NCBI GenBank assembly: GCA_041394705.1
Contig: JAWKHS010000027.1
Location: forward strand, 1 to 64,000
Origin: Vicinamibacterales bacterium
GTDB lineage: Bacteria > Acidobacteriota > Vicinamibacteria > Vicinamibacterales > UBA2999
Direction: 5' to 3'
DNA: 64,000 nucleotides
Part shown: positions 59,692 to 64,000 of the stretch, one piece after another
Numbering within the stretch: the stretch's first letter is position 1
How the letters are laid out: every line of letters begins with the position of its first letter
Notes under the pieces: model-generated
What the model was told of the DNA's origin: nothing
The model's database searches: none
The model's input: the letters and a program-made list of their open reading frames with translations, nothing else
Made by a program: the position numbers and the translations under genes

Positions 59692-60903
59692 TCACGCCGC
59701 CCCCAGGACGAGCACCGTGTTGAGGCCGCCGAAGCCGAACGACGCCGAAAGCGCTGCACCGGCGCCGAGGGAACGCGGCTGGCCGATCACGGCATCGACG
59801 GGGCACGCGGGGTCCAGCCGCCGCAGACCGGCGACCGGCGGCACGACGCCCTCGGCGATCGCGCGCAGCGTCACGATCGCCTCGACGACCCCGGACGCCG
59901 CGACGAGGTGCCCGGTCGCGCCCTTCACCGCCGTGACCGCCGGCGGGGCGCCGTCGAAAAGCCGTGAAAGCGCGAGCGCCTCCGCCAGATCACCCGCGCC
60001 GGTGCCGGTGCCGTGCGCGTTCACGTGCGCCACGTCCGAAGGCCCGAGGCCCGCATCGGTGAGCGCCGCCCGCATGCACGCCAGCGCGCCCTCGCCTCCG
60101 GGCGAGGGCGCGACGAGATGATGCGCATCGGCGTTCGAGGCCTGGCCCAGCACGCGGCCCAGGCTTCGGCGCGCGGGCGCACCGCCGCCGGGCGTCGCCT
60201 CCGCACGCTGGAGGACGACGAACGCCGCGCCCTCGCCCATCACGAAGCCGTCGCGGTCGACGTCGAAGGGACGTGAGGCGAGCGCGGGCGCGTCCACGCG
60301 CCGGCTCATCACGTCGAGCCGCAGGAAGCCCGCGAGCGTGCTCAGCGTGAGCGGCGCCTCGGCGCCGCCCGCCAGCACGAGATCGGCCGCCCCGCGCCGC
60401 AGCAGCTCCAGGCCCTCGGCAATCGCCGTGGCGCCGGACGCGCAGGCGGTCGACACCGTCAGGCACGGTCCCGTGAATCCGAAGCGGAGGGAGAGCAGGG
60501 CCGCCGCGGCGTTGCCCATCGTCATCGGGACGACGAGCGGCGAGAGGCCCCTCACCCCCGAGGCCTGGAGGCGCAGGTGCTGGGCGTCCACGGTGGCCGC
60601 AGCGCCGATTCCCGAGCCGCACACGACGGCGCAGCGTTCGGGCGGCGGACGATCCGGGCCGGCGCTCCGCAGCGCGTCCTCGGCGGCGGCAACCGCGAGC
60701 TGGTGGACGCGATCGAAGCGGCGGCACTCGACGGGCGTCAGGAAGTCCGCCGGGTCGAAGTCCTGGATCGGACACACGAGCAGCCGCGCGTCGTGCGGCA
60801 GGCGGTCGTCCGCGTGGGGGATCGCGGACGACCGGCCTGCGCACACGGCGTCCCAGAGCGCGTCGATCGTGGCGCCAGCCGGCGTGCGGACGCCGGCGCC
60901 CAC
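59692..60903 (-). CDS. Beta-ketoacyl-ACP synthase (KAS II/FabF-like)
   Basis: 403 aa. Complete thiolase-fold active site: C154 (VSTACASGATA), H297 (NAHGTGTGAGD), K327 and H332 (AVKGATGHLVAASG), plus FGFGGLNTVLVL. Condenses malonyl-ACP with an acyl-ACP. GTG 60903 is the only start codon between the upstream stop and the conserved GAGVRTPAG. Being outside any fab operon and downstream of a dedicated ACP, it probably serves the local pathway rather than bulk lipid synthesis. Confidence 0.93.
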   Translation of the reverse strand: MGAGVRTPAGATIDALWDAVCAGRSSAIPHADDRLPHDARLLVCPIQDFDPADFLTPVECRRFDRVHQLAVAAAEDALRSAGPDRPPPERCAVVCGSGIGAAATVDAQHLRLQASGVRGLSPLVVPMTMGNAAAALLSLRFGFTGPCLTVSTACASGATAIAEGLELLRRGAADLVLAGGAEAPLTLSTLAGFLRLDVMSRRVDAPALASRPFDVDRDGFVMGEGAAFVVLQRAEATPGGGAPARRSLGRVLGQASNADAHHLVAPSPGGEGALACMRAALTDAGLGPSDVAHVNAHGTGTGAGDLAEALALSRLFDGAPPAVTAVKGATGHLVAASGVVEAIVTLRAIAEGVVPPVAGLRRLDPACPVDAVIGQPRSLGAGAALSASFGFGGLNTVLVLGAA

Positions 60904-60959
60904 GACGACGGCCGCGGCGCGGTGCCCCTGCGGTCACGCGCCGCCCTGGGAGCGGCCGC

Positions 60960-61676
60960 TCACTTCGTGGTCCAGTGGCCGGCCATCTCGAGGACGGAAT
61001 TGAGCGTCGTCGGATCGACGAGCGTCCCAAGTCCGGTGGCGAACAGCCGCGCCTCCGCGCCCACTCTCCCGAACCGGCTGGCCCCGGCGACGGCGGCGCT
61101 CGCGGTCTGCGCCATGTCGCCGTTCAGCGTCGGCAGCCCTCGACCGGGCGCGAACACGGTCACGATGTCGTGCAGGCCGATGTCGAACACGGCCACCGGC
61201 GTGCCCTGGCGGAACGAGTCCGGGTCCGTGAACGACGCCCCTGGCCCGGGCCGCTGGTAGATGGTCAGCGTGCCCTCGATGTCGAGCTCGTGCACGGCCT
61301 GATCGACGGTGCGGCGGACCAGCTGGCCGACCGCGTACGCCGTGAACAGCGCCGTGGCGTCGCTGTGGGACGCGCCAGGCACGAACAGCAGGTCGTCGCC
61401 GGCGCCGGCCGCGGCCGTCAGGTAGCCGTAGCCCACGAAGTCCTGGCCGACGTTGCCCGTCTGGGCGAACCGCGCCCGGAACTCCACCGCCGTGGCGCCC
61501 TTGCCCGCCACGCCGACCATCCCGTTCGGCGACGCGATACCCGAGGCCTCGGCCGTCGTCGTCAATCCGGCGCCCGCCGCCGTGAGCCCCGCCGCCAGGA
61601 CCTGCCGCCGTGACAGCCCGGCCTCGCCGTCGGCGCCGGCCTGGTCCCGCCCCTGCTCGCTGTCGTCTCGTGCCAT
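60960..61676 (-). CDS. Tat-exported protein of unknown function in the acyl locus
   Basis: 238 aa. Twin-arginine signal SRRQVLAAGLTAAGAGL after a 20-residue acidic leader. GGAGGAGG precedes the ATG. The mature domain has strands FVGYGYLTAAAGAGDDLLFV, LDIEGTLTIYQRPGP and GTPVAVFDIGLHDIVTVFAPG. This faintly recalls small beta-barrels such as allene-oxide-cyclase-like or dirigent folds, but I would not assign it. Folded export implies a cofactor or complex. Operon position between the tandem methyltransferase and KAS. Confidence 0.6.
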   Translation of the reverse strand: MARDDSEQGRDQAGADGEAGLSRRQVLAAGLTAAGAGLTTTAEASGIASPNGMVGVAGKGATAVEFRARFAQTGNVGQDFVGYGYLTAAAGAGDDLLFVPGASHSDATALFTAYAVGQLVRRTVDQAVHELDIEGTLTIYQRPGPGASFTDPDSFRQGTPVAVFDIGLHDIVTVFAPGRGLPTLNGDMAQTASAAVAGASRFGRVGAEARLFATGLGTLVDPTTLNSVLEMAGHWTTK

Positions 61677-61716
61677 GGCGCGTCCTCCTCCTGTTCGTCG
61701 AACGTGAACGATCCGG

Positions 61717-63555
61717 CTACCAGCGCACGCGCGGACGGCGGTGCAGCACGAGCCGGGTGTTGGTCAGCGTCCGGGTGCGGAACTGCACCTCGGACGACAC
61801 GAGATAGCGGCGGTACTGGCGCACCACCTCGGCGCCGACGATCGAGGCGGCCTCGTCGGCGCGCGCCCGCAGCGCGAGCAGCCACAGCCGCAGCGTCCGC
61901 GAAAAGCCATCCGCGTCGGACTCGAAGACGTCCACCTCGAAGTACGGTTCGAAGCCCAGCACGATCTCGGGCAGGTGCGGACAGATCGACTCCGGGTAGA
62001 GCGCCAGCACCGAATCGCCGAGCGGTCCCCGGCCGAGCGGCGCGTCGGTATCCGGGGCGCCGTCGTGCGTGATCGTCTCCAGGCCGAGCCGGCCGCCGGG
62101 CGCGAGCCACTCGAAGCACCGTGCGAAGAAGCGGCGGTACGCGGCGACCCGATCCAGGCCCGTCGAGCCGTCGCGCGCGAAGTGCTCGAAGGCGCCGAAC
62201 GAGACGACGGCGTCGTAGGCGGCGGGCGCGTGGTGATCGACCCAGTCCTGCACGCGGACCTCCGCGCCGTGGATGGGCGTCGCCGCGACGTGGTCGGCCT
62301 GCGCCTGGCTCAGCGTGAGGCCGACGCTCGGGCCCGCGCCGTGGCGGGCCGTGAGGCGGCGCAGCGCGTAGCCCCAGCCGCAGCCCACGTCGAGCACGCG
62401 CGCGCCCGGGCGTGGGACCAGGTGCGCGGCGAAGAAGTCGACCTTGCGATCGATGGCGGCGTCGAGATCGTCGGGGGCGTCGTCCGCCGTCCGCCAGAGG
62501 CCCGTCGTGTAGAGCATCGTCGGGCCCAGCCACAGGCGGTAGAACGCGTTCGACACGTCGTAGTGCGCGCGGATCGCCCCGGGCGACGCGCCGGCCGGCG
62601 ATGCCGGTGCCGCCGCGTGCCCGTCGACCTCCGAGGGCCGGAGCTGGTGAACCCACTGCTTCGGCGCGGGCCGCTTCTTCAGGATGACGCGATAGAGCGT
62701 CTGCTCGCGCAGCCGGAAGTACGTGTCGCCGGTCGCGAAGTACCGCGCGAACGTACGGGCCGTGTCCTCGCCCACGAGAGCGCGGGCCCGTTCGCGAGCG
62801 GCCCGGTAGCGCAGGCCCCAGGCGCGGAACGTCCGCCAGTAGTGCTCGTGGTGGTCGAGGAACGTCTCGACCTCGAAGTGGGTGTCCCAGCCCAGCACGA
62901 GCTCCGAGAGCGAGGCGGGCATGGACTCCGGAAAGATGTCGAGGCGAATCAGCTCAGACGAGGCGCCGCGGCCCGGGCGGCTGCCCGCGTGGCCCACGTT
63001 GTCGAGGCAGATGAGCTGCAGCCCCAGACGCCCGCCCTCACGGAGCCATCCGGCACAGCGCTCGAAGAAGGCGCGGTAGACGGCCACCTTCTCGTCGGGA
63101 TCGAGGCGGTCCGACGCCAGGTGCTCCGTGGCCTCGATGCAGGTGATGGCGTCGTACGGCCGCTCGGGCGCGTGGTCCACCCAGCTCTCCAGCCGGATGT
63201 CCACACCGGGCACGCGGCGGCCCCGCGCGTATCCGGTCTGTGACGGGCTGAGCGTCAGGCCGACGCCGCCGGCCGCGCCGTGCCCGTCGACGGCCCTCTG
63301 GACGAGCGCGCCCCAGCCGCAGCCGATGTCGAGGAGACGCCCGCCCGCCACCTGGACGCCACCGGCGAAGAAGTCGAGCTTGCGGCGCTGCGCGCGGGCG
63401 AGATCGTCGGGGCGATCGGCCTCGTCCCAGAGGGCGCACGAATAGACGCGCTCGTCGCCGAGCCAGAGCGCGAAGAACTCGTGGGGCAGGTCGTAGTGAT
63501 GGGCGATCGCCGCCGGTGAGGTTCCTGAAGCACGCAGCGTCGGCGCGTCGAGCAC
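61717..63555 (-). CDS. Tandem cyclopropane-synthase-like protein: two Cfa/mycolate-type methyltransferase domains
   Basis: 612 aa from GTG 63555, 2 bp after the ACP stop. Domain 1 (about 12-293): HYDLPHEFFALWLGDERVYS, LLDIGCGWG (74-82), ITCIEATEHL. Domain 2 (about 322-606): HYDVSNAFYRLWLGPTMLYT, VLDVGCGWG (387-395), VVSFGAFEHF. Both have SAM site and active-site Glu-His, and both match the short mycobacterial CmaA/PcaA style without the N-terminal lipid-binding domain of bulk Cfa. Two complete catalytic units joined by a linker of about 28 residues (293-321) is unusual. Likely substrate: unsaturated acyl chain on the adjacent ACP. Confidence 0.85.
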   Translation of the reverse strand: MLDAPTLRASGTSPAAIAHHYDLPHEFFALWLGDERVYSCALWDEADRPDDLARAQRRKLDFFAGGVQVAGGRLLDIGCGWGALVQRAVDGHGAAGGVGLTLSPSQTGYARGRRVPGVDIRLESWVDHAPERPYDAITCIEATEHLASDRLDPDEKVAVYRAFFERCAGWLREGGRLGLQLICLDNVGHAGSRPGRGASSELIRLDIFPESMPASLSELVLGWDTHFEVETFLDHHEHYWRTFRAWGLRYRAARERARALVGEDTARTFARYFATGDTYFRLREQTLYRVILKKRPAPKQWVHQLRPSEVDGHAAAPASPAGASPGAIRAHYDVSNAFYRLWLGPTMLYTTGLWRTADDAPDDLDAAIDRKVDFFAAHLVPRPGARVLDVGCGWGYALRRLTARHGAGPSVGLTLSQAQADHVAATPIHGAEVRVQDWVDHHAPAAYDAVVSFGAFEHFARDGSTGLDRVAAYRRFFARCFEWLAPGGRLGLETITHDGAPDTDAPLGRGPLGDSVLALYPESICPHLPEIVLGFEPYFEVDVFESDADGFSRTLRLWLLALRARADEAASIVGAEVVRQYRRYLVSSEVQFRTRTLTNTRLVLHRRPRVRW

Positions 63556-63557
63556 GG

Positions 63558-63821
63558 TCAGGCCTGCGCGGCTCCGGGACCGAACGCGGCCTCGAGCTGC
63601 CGGGCGATGTCGCGGACGGTCTCGGCGCCGTCGAGCTTGCGGAGCGCGTCCACCGGCAGATCGCGTCCGAACGTGATCTCGAGCTCCACGAGCACTTCGG
63701 CGGCGGCGAGCGAGTCCACCCCGAGGTCGGTGAGCTTCGCGTCGGGCGCAACCTTCGCGCGATCCAGGTTGCAGACGCTCGCGATGGCGTCCTGCACGCG
63801 GCGTTCGAAGTCGGCCTCCAT
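63558..63821 (-). CDS. Acyl carrier protein
   Basis: 87 aa from ATG 63821. Phosphopantetheine site S37 in LTDLGVDSLAAAEVLVELE; helix I EADFERRVQDAIASVCNL and helix III/IV TVRDIARQLEAAFG. Longer and less acidic than housekeeping AcpP, so probably pathway-specific. Leads the operon ACP, tandem methyltransferase, Tat protein, KAS. A TATTCT box lies about 27 nt upstream; bases 63822-64000 hold no supported gene. Confidence 0.9.
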   Translation of the reverse strand: MEADFERRVQDAIASVCNLDRAKVAPDAKLTDLGVDSLAAAEVLVELEITFGRDLPVDALRKLDGAETVRDIARQLEAAFGPGAAQA

Positions 63822-64000
63822 CGCGGTCGTAGGGAGTCGAGCGCGCGGAGAATAGCACCCGTGTCCCCCCCGCACAAGGCATGACAGGGCGGCTGCCTGA
63901 CGCCAATGAAAGGTCTGGCTGGAGCACGACCCTGGCGGGCACGCCGGCCCATGTGTAGAGGGCCAACCGTCGCGCCGTTGGTCCGTCCAATCCCGTCATG

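Noticed and set aside
63822..64000. Upstream extension of the tandem methyltransferase frame to the window edge
   Set aside because: The frame is open, but it passes opposite and through the ACP gene, which has a clear Ser-containing motif in another frame, and the translated extension has no family features.

Overview
The window is very GC-rich, densely coded bacterial chromosome. The gene content suggests a soil-type Acidobacteriota, probably near the Vicinamibacteria: an OmpR-type winged-helix/TPR membrane regulator, many secreted serine hydrolases, a huge M14 carboxypeptidase, a single-subunit cytochrome b558 succinate dehydrogenase, and hypothetical secreted proteins. This is inferred from gene content; no rRNA or other marker gene is present.

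Layout. (1) 1-7.9 kb is an eroded accessory region: a degenerate 21-bp repeat field whose two halves point in opposite directions, two toxin-antitoxin modules (Phd/PIN), a metzincin-like protease with no visible signal peptide, an intact IS256-family element sitting in a lipoprotein-like gene, and a nucleotidyltransferase broken by an in-frame TAG. (2) 8-22 kb is housekeeping and secretion: a VOC protein, a winged-helix/TPR regulator, secreted hypotheticals, three serine hydrolases, an M14 peptidase, a SurA/PpiC chaperone lipoprotein and a GH105-like hydrolase. (3) 22.1-25.7 kb is sdhC-sdhA-sdhB. (4) 26-44.4 kb is a surface-glycan or natural-product locus. A minus-strand block carries a flippase, a nucleotidyltransferase and a GT87-like membrane glycosyltransferase. 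A ten-gene plus-strand operon carries an O-antigen ligase with an inserted domain, a GT4, two methyltransferases, four consecutive cobalamin-type radical SAM enzymes, an amidohydrolase and a fifth radical SAM enzyme. Two convergent GT4 genes close the locus. (5) 44.5-48.1 kb holds a serine hydrolase and a RraA/nitrilase/HpcH aldolase operon. (6) 48.1-53.9 kb is a membrane-lipid stress locus: FAD oxidoreductase, DUF1365, cyclopropane synthase and acyl-ACP desaturase, divergent from DUF2177 and a MerR/B12 regulator of the CarH/LitR type. (7) 54-56.2 kb has a glycine-zipper protein and an ECF sigma/anti-sigma pair with a plausible autoregulated promoter. (8) 56.2-63.8 kb has an AraC regulator, a methyltransferase and a compact acyl-ACP locus: a second desaturase, an N-acyl amino acid synthase-like GNAT, a KAS II-like condensing enzyme, a Tat-exported protein, a protein made of two tandem cyclopropane-synthase-like domains, and a dedicated acyl carrier protein.

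How the genes may work together. Region 4 looks like assembly, tailoring, flipping and polymerisation of a glycan or glycolipid with unusual radical chemistry. Regions 6 and 8 look like two uses of desaturated and methylated acyl chains: bulk membrane remodelling under a cobalamin regulator, and a small ACP-dependent lipid product that could be joined to an amino acid.

A recurring signal is a TAnnnT-like -10 box placed 5-9 nt before the start codon, without a ribosome binding site. It implies that many transcripts here are leaderless, and it settles several start choices. Strongest novelty candidates are the four-radical-SAM glycan operon and the tandem-cyclopropane-synthase/ACP/KAS/GNAT locus.
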